Counted from the stretch's first letter, positions 8,393 to 17,017 are shown. The stretch is DNA of 64,000 nucleotides from Ectobacillus sp048976805 (GCA_048976805.1 JBHGUR010000006.1:1-64000), one strand, 5' to 3'. Notes: generated by a model from the sequence alone, not told the origin. Translations and numbers: made by a program.

Positions 8393-8514
8393 GCTTAAAG
8401 GCTAATATTGATTTGGAACGAAAGGCGGCGACTCCAGCGGGAAAAGCGGCTCGGCCCCGCCCGCGGAAAGCGTCCGCCTGTAATGGAAAATCAACAATCC
8501 AGTTTAACAGAGCT
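8393..8514 (-). repeat. MITE-like dispersed repeat, copy 1
   Basis: About 122 bases closely matching, in inverted orientation, the copy at 39455-39599. Shared parts are the TTTAACAGAGCT end (8503-8514), a GC-rich palindromic core containing GGCGGACGCTTTCCGCGGGC (complement), and the AAAGGCTAATRTTGATT end. The left terminal repeat is shortened (AGCTTAAA instead of AGCTCTGTTAAA). It codes for nothing. It abuts the truncated transposase. Confidence 0.75.
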
Positions 8515-8569
8515 AAAAAAGGGGGCTGACCGCAAAACGCGTTAGCGTTTTGGATCAGCCCCCTTTTTT
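8515..8569. terminator. Bidirectional terminator downstream of the DinB-like gene
   Basis: AAAAAAGGGGGCTGA pairs with TCAGCCCCCTTTTTT, with an inner AAAACGC/GCGTTTT stem. T-runs follow on both strands. The stop codon of the DinB-like gene overlaps its right arm. Confidence 0.85.
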
Positions 8570-9095
8570 ACTGGTGCAAAGCTTGCTTTGCTTCTCTAAT
8601 TTGTTCCAAATGGCGTTGCTCATGAAAATTTAAAAATTCCACCCATTGATATAGGCTTAACTCGCCAAACATTGGATGATTGGAATATTTTTCTGTCAAT
8701 TCTTGTTTGTTCGTGCTACCCAGCACCTCTAGCAGCTTCGTACGCGAATTTTGCAGCAAATTGCGGATTTGCTCCTCTTTCATTAATGTTTCTGTCGGCC
8801 GCATTTGCTCCGGCGTCTCGGCTTTGTGCGTTCTGTCCAAAGCCAAATGCACAGGCTTAATCGGCACTTCCTTGCACTCCTCTTTTTTCAGGCCGTTTAC
8901 AATGGCTGAAATAACAGACTGCTCTACTAAATCAAGATGATGCAAATTTTGCACAATGCTCCATTTCTCCCGCTTCGGCTTTGCATTGAGCTGCGTATCG
9001 TTCAGGCCTTCTATTTCTTTCCATAACATGTCTCTTGTCGTTGCTAAAGCCGTAAAAAGCGCTTCCATGCCAGCATCCACTTTTTGATTCACCAT
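8568..9095 (-). CDS. DinB-family (YfiT/BstC-fold) putative metal-dependent protein
   Basis: A 175-residue protein of the DinB four-helix-bundle superfamily. The histidines expected to bind a divalent metal are visible in LHHLDL near residue 52 and FHEQRHLEQI near residue 157. Members include thiol transferases using bacillithiol or mycothiol, but many have no known reaction, so I give none. The start is ATG 9095 (MVNQKVDAG), six bases after AAAGGGGGAG; a TTG seven codons upstream would have its binding site inside the gene. It stands alone between an M3 peptidase and a transposon remnant. Confidence 0.8.
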   Translation of the reverse strand: MVNQKVDAGMEALFTALATTRDMLWKEIEGLNDTQLNAKPKREKWSIVQNLHHLDLVEQSVISAIVNGLKKEECKEVPIKPVHLALDRTHKAETPEQMRPTETLMKEEQIRNLLQNSRTKLLEVLGSTNKQELTEKYSNHPMFGELSLYQWVEFLNFHEQRHLEQIREAKQALHQ

Positions 9096-9194
9096 CTTAT
9101 ACTCCCCCTTTGTCAAATTCGCCTTTTCTTTTGCAACCGCTCATTAAGCTAAAAGAGGGCGTTTCTAAGAGAGAGACACCCTTATGATTGCTTA

Positions 9195-9237
9195 AAACAC
9201 ACAAGATAGGCGTATGCAGCGCATATCCTGTGTGTTT
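9195..9237 (-). terminator. Terminator of the M3 peptidase gene
   Basis: AAACACACA and TGTGTGTTT pair around a GCGTATGCAGCGC loop region, followed by TTTTAAG on the minus strand, about 60 bases after the peptidase stop. Confidence 0.6.
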
Positions 9238-9297
9238 ATTATCTCATGAAGGAAAGATGATGTCGATTTCGGATTAGTCAGAATCTTTAATCTTATT

Positions 9298-10992
9298 TTA
9301 CAATTTTGTGTCATCAATGGAATTAAGCCAAGCAGCAATTTCCCCTATAACAGATTGAACACAGCCGTCCGCAAACGGCGATTGCAAATTTGCTCCTTGT
9401 ACAAGCTGCAGGAAGGATTTGCTTCCGCCCTGGCGGCAGAGTGCGACATAATCAGCCCAGGCCGCTTCCCGGTTCTCCCGCGACCTTTTCCAAAATTGAA
9501 AGGCGCAAATTTGCGCTAACGTATAATCAATATAGTAAAACGGCGAATTGTAAATATGGGCCTGCCGCTGCCAAAAGCCGCCGCGCTCTAAATAATCGTT
9601 ACCATCATAATCACGGTGCGGCAAGTATTTCTTCTCAATATTCCGCCACGCCTGCTTGCGTTCTGCCGGCGCCGCCTCTGAATGTTCATACACAAAATGC
9701 TGAAATTCATCTACCGCTACCCCATATGGCAAAAACAATAGGGCCGAGCTTAAATGGGAAAAATAATATTTTTCTGTATCCTCCTTAAAAAATAGCTCCA
9801 TCCACGGCCATGTAAAAAATTCCATGCTCATCGAGTGAATTTCGCACGCTTCATACGTTGGCCAATAATATTCCGGTATGGAAAAATGGCGGCTTTCATA
9901 CACCTGAAAGGCATGGCCTGCTTCATGCGTCAACACGTCAATATCACCGGACGTACCGTTAAAATTCGAGAAAATAAACGGCGCTTTATAATTTTCAATA
10001 AATGTGCAATAGCCGCCGCCCGCTTTCCCTGTTTTTGCGACAAGGTCCATCAAACTATGGTCGAGCATGAACGTAAAAAACTCATCCGTTTCTTTAGAAA
10101 GCTCCCCGTACATCTTTTTGCCGTTCTCCACAATCCAGGCGGCATCTCCTTTTGGCGTTGCATTCCCGGACGGATATTCAAAGTTTTCATCGTAAAACTT
10201 TAGCTTATCAACGCCGATGCGCTCTTGCTGGCGCTCGCGCAGCTTTGTAGCAAGCGGGACGATATGCTCCCATACTTGCTTGCGGAAGTTCGCCACCATC
10301 ATCGCGTTATAATCCGTACGGTACATTCTCGCATACCCGAGCTCCACAAAGTTTTTAAAACCGAGCTTTTGCGCAATCGAAGAGCGCACCTTCACAAGCT
10401 GATCGTAAATATCATCGAGCTCCTCTTCATGCTCTGCCATAAACCCGTAATACGCTTCGCTTGCATGTTTTCTCATATCGCGATCCCTATGCTCCATAAA
10501 CGGTGCGAGCTGTGAAAGTGTCCGCTCTTCCCCCTCAAACTCAATTTTGGCAGAAGCAAGCAATTTCGTATACTGAGAAGACAATTTATTTTCTAGCTGC
10601 AAATCAGGAAGCACTTCGTCCGCATATGTTTTAAGCTCGGCCTCCGCCAGCGCAAACAGCTGCGTGCCGTACTTTTCCTCCAGCTCCCGGCGAAACGGCG
10701 AAACAACAAGCGCTTGATAATACTTGCTCTCATACCCTTTTAAAATCGGCATTGTTTCATCGAAAAAGTCATTTTCTTCCTTATAAAATTCATCATTCGT
10801 ATCAATTGTGTGGCGGATGTGGCATAAATTGGCCATCGTGTTATAATTATTGCGAATTCGATTGATCTCCTCCATCCATCGTTCCTGTTCTGCTGGCGAT
10901 GCCGCCTCAGAAAAGCGCTGCACTGCCATATCAAACTTTGTTTTCACCGCTTCGATATCCGGCCTTACATACACATAATGTTCAAACGCCAT
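9298..10992 (-). CDS. M3-family oligoendopeptidase
   Basis: Cytosolic zinc metallopeptidase of 564 residues. The HEAGH zinc motif (HExxH) appears near residue 360 in DVLTHEAGHAFQ, followed about 25 residues later by the third ligand in YEACEIHSMSMEF. Such enzymes cleave short oligopeptides; a role in recycling peptides is the usual one but the substrate is not predictable. The start ATG 10992 (MAFEHYVYV) follows GGGGTGAG; an extra 13 codons upstream begin with MAYSLENK and have no better site. Sequence and length match the common B. cereus-type M3 oligoendopeptidase. Confidence 0.92.
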   Translation of the reverse strand: MAFEHYVYVRPDIEAVKTKFDMAVQRFSEAASPAEQERWMEEINRIRNNYNTMANLCHIRHTIDTNDEFYKEENDFFDETMPILKGYESKYYQALVVSPFRRELEEKYGTQLFALAEAELKTYADEVLPDLQLENKLSSQYTKLLASAKIEFEGEERTLSQLAPFMEHRDRDMRKHASEAYYGFMAEHEEELDDIYDQLVKVRSSIAQKLGFKNFVELGYARMYRTDYNAMMVANFRKQVWEHIVPLATKLRERQQERIGVDKLKFYDENFEYPSGNATPKGDAAWIVENGKKMYGELSKETDEFFTFMLDHSLMDLVAKTGKAGGGYCTFIENYKAPFIFSNFNGTSGDIDVLTHEAGHAFQVYESRHFSIPEYYWPTYEACEIHSMSMEFFTWPWMELFFKEDTEKYYFSHLSSALLFLPYGVAVDEFQHFVYEHSEAAPAERKQAWRNIEKKYLPHRDYDGNDYLERGGFWQRQAHIYNSPFYYIDYTLAQICAFQFWKRSRENREAAWADYVALCRQGGSKSFLQLVQGANLQSPFADGCVQSVIGEIAAWLNSIDDTKL

Positions 10993-11110
10993 ACTCTCAC
11001 CCCATCGTTTATTTTCAAGGCTATAGGCCAACGTTATTATTGATTGCTAAACATTCTTTTTGGCGCGCTAAAAGCAGCGCCGTTCTTTACATAGCCTTGT
11101 ATAAAAGATT

Positions 11111-11132
11111 GGCACGGATAGATGTCCGTGCC
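11111..11132 (-). terminator. Hairpin downstream of the MarR gene
   Basis: GGCACGGA and TCCGTGCC form an eight-pair stem followed by AATCTTTT on the minus strand, just after the MarR-family stop codon. Confidence 0.5.
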
Positions 11133-11146
11133 AGCCCTTCATCCCA

Positions 11147-11593
11147 TTAACCTTCATATGAACTTATTTTTTTTAATAACTGTAATAAATCTTGTTTTTC
11201 TTCATTCGTCAGCATATGTAACGCTTTATGTAAAACCGTTTCATGCAATGGAAAAATTTCATCCATAAGCTTCCTCCCGGCATCGGTCAACTCGGCATAA
11301 ATAACACGGCGGTCATGAAGACACGGTTTCCGAACCGCAAGCTGTTTCTTTTCCAATTTATCCACCACATATGTAATGCTGCCGCTTGCGATTAAAATTT
11401 TCTCCCCAATTTGCTGAAGCGGTTGTCCTCCTTTATGATACAACAGTTCCAGCACTGCAAATTCAGTCGGATTTAAACCGTAGCTTTGTACAGATTTATT
11501 CGATTGATCCATTAACGAGCGCTGCACCTTAGATAAAGCGATAAACACCTTTAAGGATAGAGCAATATCTTCTTTTTCATATAATGGGTTCAT
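11147..11593 (-). CDS. MarR-family transcriptional regulator (MhqR-like)
   Basis: A 148-residue winged helix-turn-helix repressor. The recognition helix region IASGSITYVVDKLEKK and wing KPCLHDRRVIYAELTDAG follow the MarR pattern, and the segment NPTEFAVLELLYHKGGQPLQQIG is typical of the MhqR subgroup that senses quinones and other electrophiles. No thiol switch is obvious: one Cys (near residue 100) lies beside the wing. Its usual targets, dioxygenases or azoreductases, are not adjacent, so the regulon cannot be read from context. It is divergent from the KinD-like kinase with 171 bases between. Confidence 0.85.
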   Translation of the reverse strand: MNPLYEKEDIALSLKVFIALSKVQRSLMDQSNKSVQSYGLNPTEFAVLELLYHKGGQPLQQIGEKILIASGSITYVVDKLEKKQLAVRKPCLHDRRVIYAELTDAGRKLMDEIFPLHETVLHKALHMLTNEEKQDLLQLLKKISSYEG

Positions 11594-11764
11594 GTTATTC
11601 CGCCCTTTTGGTAAAAATATCTCAAAGCAAGGATATTATAGCGGAAAGAATTGGAAATTGTCAATGAAATTTCTGAATATTAGCTTCCTAATCTATATAA
11701 TATTCGACAAAAATCAATTATTTTGGTATAATTTTTATATTAAGAAGGAAAAGGAGCAGCCCCC

Positions 11765-13264
11765 GTGAATACAACAGCAAAAAAAGCCATAGTATACATA
11801 TTGCTTGTTATAATTCCCTCTGCCATAATCAGTCTTTTTTTCCTTACATACCACAGCCTAGCTATGAAACAAAACAATTTCGCAAATGCAAAAGAAGTGG
11901 CTGATTTGTATAAATATCATTTGGAGCGCCTTGTCGGCGAGTCAATATCCGGGTTGGAAATGCTGGCAATGTCCATCAGCATCGGCGGAAACGACGCAAA
12001 GGAAATTCAGAATATTCTCGAAAAAGCAAGCGAAAAAGATCCGCGTTTTTCCGGATTTTATTATTCCCGAGAAGATGCCTCCATTTATTTAGCATCCCAT
12101 CCGTTACGCCAGAATGTTGATGTCGCGGATCGCCCATATATTCAAGAAGCTATCCAATCAAAAAAAACAACGCTTTCTCCAGCCATTAAAGGGCGTGTTC
12201 GCGGCAGAAATGTCGTAGTGGCGGCAACGCCCGTGCTAAACTCCAAAAAGGAGGTATCCGGGCTGCTAATGGCCAGTTTGCGGTTAGATTACATGACAGC
12301 CATACTGAAGAAATTAAAGCCGGACTATAATTTCAAGGTTACAGATAAAAAAGGAGCCATCATTTTGCCTCATGGCGGCAACGGCCATAGCAAGGCCGCC
12401 GGCAAGGTTACCGTTCCGCTTTCCAACGTTCCGTGGAATGTAACTATATCTCCTTTGCCTATTAATAAAACACAATTATACAAAAAAGTGGCTGGTGAAT
12501 TTTTCGTTACATTGTTTCTAACAAATATTATTTTTCTATTTATTCAATATGCCCTTTTAAAGCGGCGCACTGAATATGAGCGCAGGCAAAACGAAGTGCA
12601 AAAACTAGAGCTCGTTGGAACATTGGCCGCCAGCGCTGCCCATGAAATCCGCAATCCACTAACAGGCATTAAAGGATTGGTAACCTTGTTAAGCGAAAAG
12701 CATAAAAACGAGGAGGACCAATTTTATTTCTCTGTCATCCAAAAGGAAATTGAGCGGATTAATGAGATTGTAAGCGAATTTTTAATTTTAGGAAAGCCAA
12801 CAGCTGTTATAAAGGAAATATATGATTTAAAGAACATCATAACGGAAGTTTCGCCCATTATCCAATCCGAAGCAAATCTGCATAGCCTTCACTTTATTAC
12901 GCTGATGGAACACAAGCCGATTTTAATACGCTGTTCTAAAGATCATATTAAGCAAGTTATCCTTAATATTACGAAAAATGCTTTTGAAGCTATGCGGCCG
13001 CACGATACTTTAACTATTGAAGCGAGCATCGAGCATAATTATGCACACATTTGCATTACTGATACAGGAAGCGGAATGCCTGAGCATATTAAAAATAAAA
13101 TATTCGATCCTTTTTTCACCAGTAAAGAACAAGGCACAGGATTAGGGCTTGTCGTATGCAAACGTATTGTAGATATGTATAACGGCAACATCCGCATTGA
13201 AAGCACAGAAGGAAAAGGCACTGCATTTCATGTGTACTTGCCGTTAGTTGAATCTTCCACTTGA
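11765..13264 (+). CDS. KinD-like sensor histidine kinase with extracellular CACHE domain
   Basis: Membrane kinase of 499 residues. TM1 (about 8-28) and TM2 (about 243-263) flank an extracellular dCACHE sensor whose segment DVADRPYIQEAI is characteristic. The cytosolic half has the H box AHEIRNPL, N box NITKNAFEAM, G1 DTGSGM and G2 GTGLGL. Architecture and length fit sporulation kinase KinD, and there is no receiver gene alongside. The GTG start at 11765 follows AAGGAG. A Spo0E-type phosphatase gene lies convergent just downstream, which supports a role in the Spo0A phosphorelay. Confidence 0.87.
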   Translation: MNTTAKKAIVYILLVIIPSAIISLFFLTYHSLAMKQNNFANAKEVADLYKYHLERLVGESISGLEMLAMSISIGGNDAKEIQNILEKASEKDPRFSGFYYSREDASIYLASHPLRQNVDVADRPYIQEAIQSKKTTLSPAIKGRVRGRNVVVAATPVLNSKKEVSGLLMASLRLDYMTAILKKLKPDYNFKVTDKKGAIILPHGGNGHSKAAGKVTVPLSNVPWNVTISPLPINKTQLYKKVAGEFFVTLFLTNIIFLFIQYALLKRRTEYERRQNEVQKLELVGTLAASAAHEIRNPLTGIKGLVTLLSEKHKNEEDQFYFSVIQKEIERINEIVSEFLILGKPTAVIKEIYDLKNIITEVSPIIQSEANLHSLHFITLMEHKPILIRCSKDHIKQVILNITKNAFEAMRPHDTLTIEASIEHNYAHICITDTGSGMPEHIKNKIFDPFFTSKEQGTGLGLVVCKRIVDMYNGNIRIESTEGKGTAFHVYLPLVESST

Positions 13265-13331
13265 TATAGCTGTAATGTGTACAAGAAGCAAGCGATGCTT
13301 TACAGCTCTCATAACATTGATTCCATATTCC

Positions 13332-13367
13332 AAAAAAGCCGAGCGCAGGCATTTTCCGCGCTCGGCT
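13332..13367 (-). terminator. Terminator of the Spo0E-like gene
   Basis: AGCCGAGCGC pairs perfectly with GCGCTCGGCT; on the minus strand TTTTTT follows. The plus strand has no T-run, so it mainly ends the minus-strand gene. Confidence 0.75.
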
Positions 13368-13389
13368 CTTAATACTGTTACATTACATC

Positions 13390-13674
13390 TTATTTTAAAA
13401 TGGCTGTTACTATAAATTGGACAATCGCCTTCGACATAGAAAAATACCATTTTTTGAAAAAATTGCTTAAAAATAAAGAATAGTTCCGAGATTTGTCCAT
13501 TTCTTCTTTATAACGCTGATATTGTAAAATTAACACGTCCAGCTCTTGGCTTATTTTAATCGTTTCAGCACTTTGGAACCCCATTTTTAAACCAAGCTCA
13601 ATCATTTCTTCTTTTTTTAAGTTAATATCCAACAACAGCTTGTCCATTGCACATTTTTTCTTTACAGTGAACAT
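13390..13674 (-). CDS. Spo0E-family aspartyl-phosphate phosphatase-like protein
   Basis: A 94-residue protein with the Spo0E signature SQELDVLILQY (S-x-x-L-D-x-L-I-x-x-Y). Spo0E proteins are small two-helix phosphatases that dephosphorylate Spo0A~P and hold back sporulation. The core ends near residue 60; a further ~34 residues, including a hydrophobic C-terminus AIVQFIVTAIL, are not usual and could contact the membrane. The start is ATG 13674 (MFTVKKKCAMDK) behind GGGGGAG. Its place beside a KinD-like kinase pairs an activator and an antagonist of the same pathway. Confidence 0.78.
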   Translation of the reverse strand: MFTVKKKCAMDKLLLDINLKKEEMIELGLKMGFQSAETIKISQELDVLILQYQRYKEEMDKSRNYSLFLSNFFKKWYFSMSKAIVQFIVTAILK

Positions 13675-14036
13675 TTTTCTCCCCCTCATTTGCCGCACGC
13701 ATCCTCAAAACGCAGTTGCTTTTGTCAAGACCGAAGAAACAACATACCCCTAACACAATAGAGCTATTATCTATTTCAAGCTCAAATAAAAGACGATAGT
13801 TTTATATGTACAATCCCTGTAATTTATAAGTTATTAACCTTACCTTAAGAATTATTACAAATTATTCTATCTTTGTAAATACCTTTGCAATAATAGACAT
13901 ATTTTTTAGGTGTTTTTTTACTATCTTTATGTTTCATTGGTTTCCATCTTACATTGTAGCCATTTATTTCGGTTAAATTCGCCATAAATCGCTAAAAATA
14001 ATATAGCTATTTGTATAGCTCAAAAGGAGGAGTTTC

Positions 14037-14846
14037 ATGAAAAAGGTGGCTATTCTTTGTTTCTTTTCTATTATGGTGGCTTTCCCATCCTTTATAAGCG
14101 CTAAAACGTCTCATAAAGTTGCCATTGTAATTGATGACTTTGGCAATAATATGAAAGGGACAGAGCAAATGCTCTCTCTTCCCATCCCTCTAACAGCTGC
14201 TGTCATGCCATTTTTACCTTCCACAAAAACGGATGCGCAACTTGCTCATGCAAAGGGCTATGAAGTAATCGTGCATTTGCCCATGGAGCCAATTAAGGGC
14301 AAACGCAGCTGGCTCGGCCCGAATGCCATTACGACCGATTTAAGCGACGAGGAAATTAGAAAACGCGTGGAAATGGCTATACGTGATGTTCCTTTTGCAA
14401 TCGGGATGAATAATCATATGGGCTCTAAAGCTACGGCAGATGAAAGAGTGATGCGCATCGTTCTTTCAGTTTGTAAAAAACACGGATTTTTTTATTTAGA
14501 CAGCAAAACAAATTCTAAAAGCGTCGTTCGCAAAGTTGCCAAAGAGATCGGCGTGCCTGTTATAGAAAACAACCTATTCTTTGACGACTTATACACCCAT
14601 TCCCATGTTGTAAAGCAAGCCGATTTATTACTTGATAAAATTGCAACGGAGCCTGTTGTTGTCGCAATCGGCCACGTAGGCCCCCCCGGCGAAATTACGT
14701 CTAGCGTTTTAAAAGCCTATATACCAAAGGTTCGCCAAAAGGCTGACTTCCTTTTCGTATCGCAGCTTCTTCCACAGAAAACGCCGTTTTTTCCGCATGA
14801 TAAAGAAATTTCGCCAATTCGCGAGCAGGTAAAGGTGCACCAATAA
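14037..14846 (+). CDS. Divergent polysaccharide deacetylase family protein (YibQ/DUF610)
   Basis: A 269-residue exported protein: a signal peptide of about 22 residues (MKKVAILCFFSIMVAFPSF, SA-K cleavage) precedes a NodB-like barrel of the YibQ type. IVIDDFGNN carries the DD pair, VIVHLPMEP the first histidine, and GMNNHMGSKATADE and VAIGHVGPPG the remaining conserved loops. The family is predicted to act on carbohydrates but its substrate is not established. GGAGG lies before the ATG. The gene stands alone after a 360-base AT-rich gap. Confidence 0.85.
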   Translation: MKKVAILCFFSIMVAFPSFISAKTSHKVAIVIDDFGNNMKGTEQMLSLPIPLTAAVMPFLPSTKTDAQLAHAKGYEVIVHLPMEPIKGKRSWLGPNAITTDLSDEEIRKRVEMAIRDVPFAIGMNNHMGSKATADERVMRIVLSVCKKHGFFYLDSKTNSKSVVRKVAKEIGVPVIENNLFFDDLYTHSHVVKQADLLLDKIATEPVVVAIGHVGPPGEITSSVLKAYIPKVRQKADFLFVSQLLPQKTPFFPHDKEISPIREQVKVHQ

Positions 14847-14867
14847 CACATTTAGCCTAGCCGTAGC

Positions 14868-14900
14868 AAAAAAAGAGAGAGGGTAACTAACCCCTCTCTC
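14868..14900 (-). terminator. Terminator of the CBS-domain gene
   Basis: GAGAGAGGG and CCCTCTCTC pair around eight bases, with a T-run on the minus strand; it overlaps the stop codon of the CBS-domain gene and lies just past the YibQ-type gene. Confidence 0.7.
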
Positions 14901-15525
14901 AAATGCGGTCTACACAACTCACACGAAAATCCTTTTTCTCGAGCCTTGCAATCAGCTTTTCGAATTCTTCCTTTTGCAAATCGTCCGTAATGTTCACGAC
15001 AATGCGCCTTATATATTTATCTCCATTATCCAATGTTAAAAGCCCGCCAATGTTATAATTCTTAAGCAGCGCACCAAGCTCCTTGATTGTCCCTTTTCCT
15101 TCATGTGTCGCCAGCGTTAGCGTATATCCTCCCGTATTTAAGCCGAAGGAATCTTCAATTACATCAAATACGTTCGAGTGAGTGAAAATGCCGACAAACA
15201 TATGCTGTTCATTAAGAACGGCAAGGAAAGGCAAACGCCGTATCGTATAAAATGCCCGAAAAAACGAGTCTCTTTCAAAGATATAAGCTTGGCAATCCCG
15301 CGCAATTTTCTCAATTCCATCAGAAGCATCGCCTTTTTGCTCATATATATACTCGAGCGCATCTACTTTATACACAAGGCCCGCAAATACGCTCCCGCTT
15401 TCCGCCAATACCGGAATAGCTCGATATCCGCTTTCCTTCATTTTTCTTAGCGCATCCGCGACAGTGTCGGAACCATTACAAAATACAACCTCTCTCTTCG
15501 GAACAAAATGGTATTTAACCCTCAC
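14899..15525 (-). CDS. CBS-domain protein, CbpA-like putative cyclic di-AMP binding protein
   Basis: A 208-residue cytosolic protein with two CBS motifs (about residues 5-60 and 75-130; the second includes FVGIFTHSNVFDVIEDSFG) followed by an ACT-like segment (about 135-208). This order matches the CbpA group, CBS proteins shown in Listeria to bind cyclic di-AMP; whether this one does is inference. GGGGGAG is six bases from the GTG at 15525 (VRVKYHFVP), so I start there and not at the ATG nine codons upstream. It is monocistronic. Confidence 0.75.
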   Translation of the reverse strand: MRVKYHFVPKREVVFCNGSDTVADALRKMKESGYRAIPVLAESGSVFAGLVYKVDALEYIYEQKGDASDGIEKIARDCQAYIFERDSFFRAFYTIRRLPFLAVLNEQHMFVGIFTHSNVFDVIEDSFGLNTGGYTLTLATHEGKGTIKELGALLKNYNIGGLLTLDNGDKYIRRIVVNITDDLQKEEFEKLIARLEKKDFRVSCVDRI

Positions 15526-15680
15526 AAGCTGCTCCCCCTCGCTAATCACCATGTAAGTTATATATAGTAGGAGGAAGCTTGCTTTATGATTGCACTCAAT
15601 TATTAAAACACTTACATTTATGGAGATTTTACGTCAAAAACACTCTTCAGGCCATTTTCCCTAAGAAGTGTTTTCCTCTG

Positions 15681-16304
15681 CTAAATAACAGAGCTTTGTG
15701 CTCCTTTAATCATTAGCAGCTTTACATGATAATTCATTAAATACTCTAATCCTTCCAGCCAGTTTTTTGTCTCATCCGGAGTTCCCGACCACACGACAAG
15801 GCCATAGTTATGAATCAAAACCGCCCCGCGTTTTTTAAATTGTTCCGCTTCCTCCATTAAAGCAACGAAAGCTTGTTCATCATCTACGATCGGAATCGTA
15901 ATATTATCAATTCCTTCCTTCCCAAAAACGCGGCTTACATTTTTTGGTTCAAAGGTAACCTTTCCCTGTTCGCTATATATTTCAGAAATCAAATGGCTGT
16001 CGACAGTCTGTACTTGCAAGATGCATTCTGCACTCGTTTTTTTATAAATAGCAGCATGCACAGATGATTCTGATGCCGGCTTTTCCTCTACTAAAAATAC
16101 TGGTTCACATAGCTCATTAACAACGATAAAATCATCTTCGTGATACAGCCCTTTATCTTTTCCTTCTATATTAATAAGAAATGTAAGAGGATCATCTGAT
16201 GTTCGCATAGACATGCTTATTTTTGTGCCATAAAACCAATCACGCAAGGCCAATTCCATTTTAATATCTTGCAGCTCTTTCCATTTCCTGAGAAATAACA
16301 ACAT
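15681..16304 (-). CDS. MtnB-like class II aldolase-fold protein lacking zinc ligands
   Basis: A 207-residue homologue of methylthioribulose-1-phosphate dehydratase: RDWFYGT near the start, DDPLTFLINIEGKDK, and the C-terminal WLEGLEYLMNYHVKLL all follow MtnB. The active site does not. The HxH zinc ligands of the family (LHVHTVD) are replaced by LQVQTVD, the RNHG loop reads HNYG, and the SGN phosphate-binding loop after GT is KIS. No other methionine-salvage gene is nearby. It is therefore probably not a dehydratase; it may be a binding protein or a relic under weak selection. The ATG at 16304 follows GGGGGAG by eight bases. Confidence 0.8.
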   Translation of the reverse strand: MLLFLRKWKELQDIKMELALRDWFYGTKISMSMRTSDDPLTFLINIEGKDKGLYHEDDFIVVNELCEPVFLVEEKPASESSVHAAIYKKTSAECILQVQTVDSHLISEIYSEQGKVTFEPKNVSRVFGKEGIDNITIPIVDDEQAFVALMEEAEQFKKRGAVLIHNYGLVVWSGTPDETKNWLEGLEYLMNYHVKLLMIKGAQSSVI

Positions 16305-16565
16305 ATTTTCCACTCCCCCGTGTCATGTTAAGCAATTGCTTCACTTTTTCTATATGGACGTTCTTTTCTTTTAATTTTTTGATAATTCTTGAAATTTAAT
16401 TGAATTATCACATGGAAATGGTCTTTTTGTCAATAACTTTTCCGTATATTCAGGGAATTATTTCCTATTAATTTGATTACCATACGAGGAGTATCCAACT
16501 GGCATACATATCTAAAAGATTGTTGTTTTTGGACCCTAGACTTCTTGTCCTGCTTTAGCATGGCA

Positions 16566-16632
16566 CTTTTCAAAACGAGAGACGCTTCTGTGACAAATCC
16601 AGTTGCCCTTTTGCATTGCTCGTTCTGAAAAG
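16566..16632. repeat. Inverted repeat in long intergenic region
   Basis: CTTTTCAAAACGAG (16566-16579) and CTCGTTCTGAAAAG (16619-16632) are a 14-base inverted repeat with one mismatch around 39 bases. The stretch from 16305 to 16687 otherwise shows no gene. It could fold as a small RNA or be an IS/MITE relic; I cannot tell which. Confidence 0.4.
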
Positions 16633-16687
16633 GCGGCGCAAAAACGACAATGTTTACTAAAATAGCCTAATGAGAACATGTTCGCTG

Positions 16688-16813
16688 TTAAGATGAAGGC
16701 TGCGTTTTTTTTGTTTGTTTCAATATTTGTTGTTTTTCTTCCTCACTAATGATATGAAGCTTTTCCAATAATTGTGCATAAAATTCGATCTTCCCCTGTA
16801 TCCGCTGATTCAT
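16688..16813 (-). CDS. Uncharacterised 41-residue protein
   Basis: A short minus-strand gene beginning MNQRIQGKIEFYAQLLEKLH and ending KQTKKTQPSS. AAGAAGGGG precedes the ATG at 16813 by a normal distance. The first 34 residues should form one amphipathic helix with basic and acidic faces; there is no signal or membrane segment. I do not recognise the family. The product size and composition resemble short regulatory or adaptor peptides in Bacillus, but that is only an impression. Confidence 0.55.
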   Translation of the reverse strand: MNQRIQGKIEFYAQLLEKLHIISEEEKQQILKQTKKTQPSS

Positions 16814-17017
16814 TTTTGCCCCTTCTTTCTTTTAGCAAACTTTTTTTCTGTTGGTAAATTATATGAATAAAAATAACAGATGTGTACAGAAAGTTGCGTT
16901 AAGCCAAAAAAATTTCTGCAGATAAAAATTCTTATTCATTGTGTTTTCTCCCGAGTATGCCTATACTAGGAAGGTGTCAAAACTATGACCAAAACTAGAG
17001 TTGAGGGTAGATAAATT

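Noticed and set aside
16499..16558. 19-codon frame from CTG behind GAGGAG
   Set aside because: Possible by chance in a 700-base gap; too short to support without conservation.
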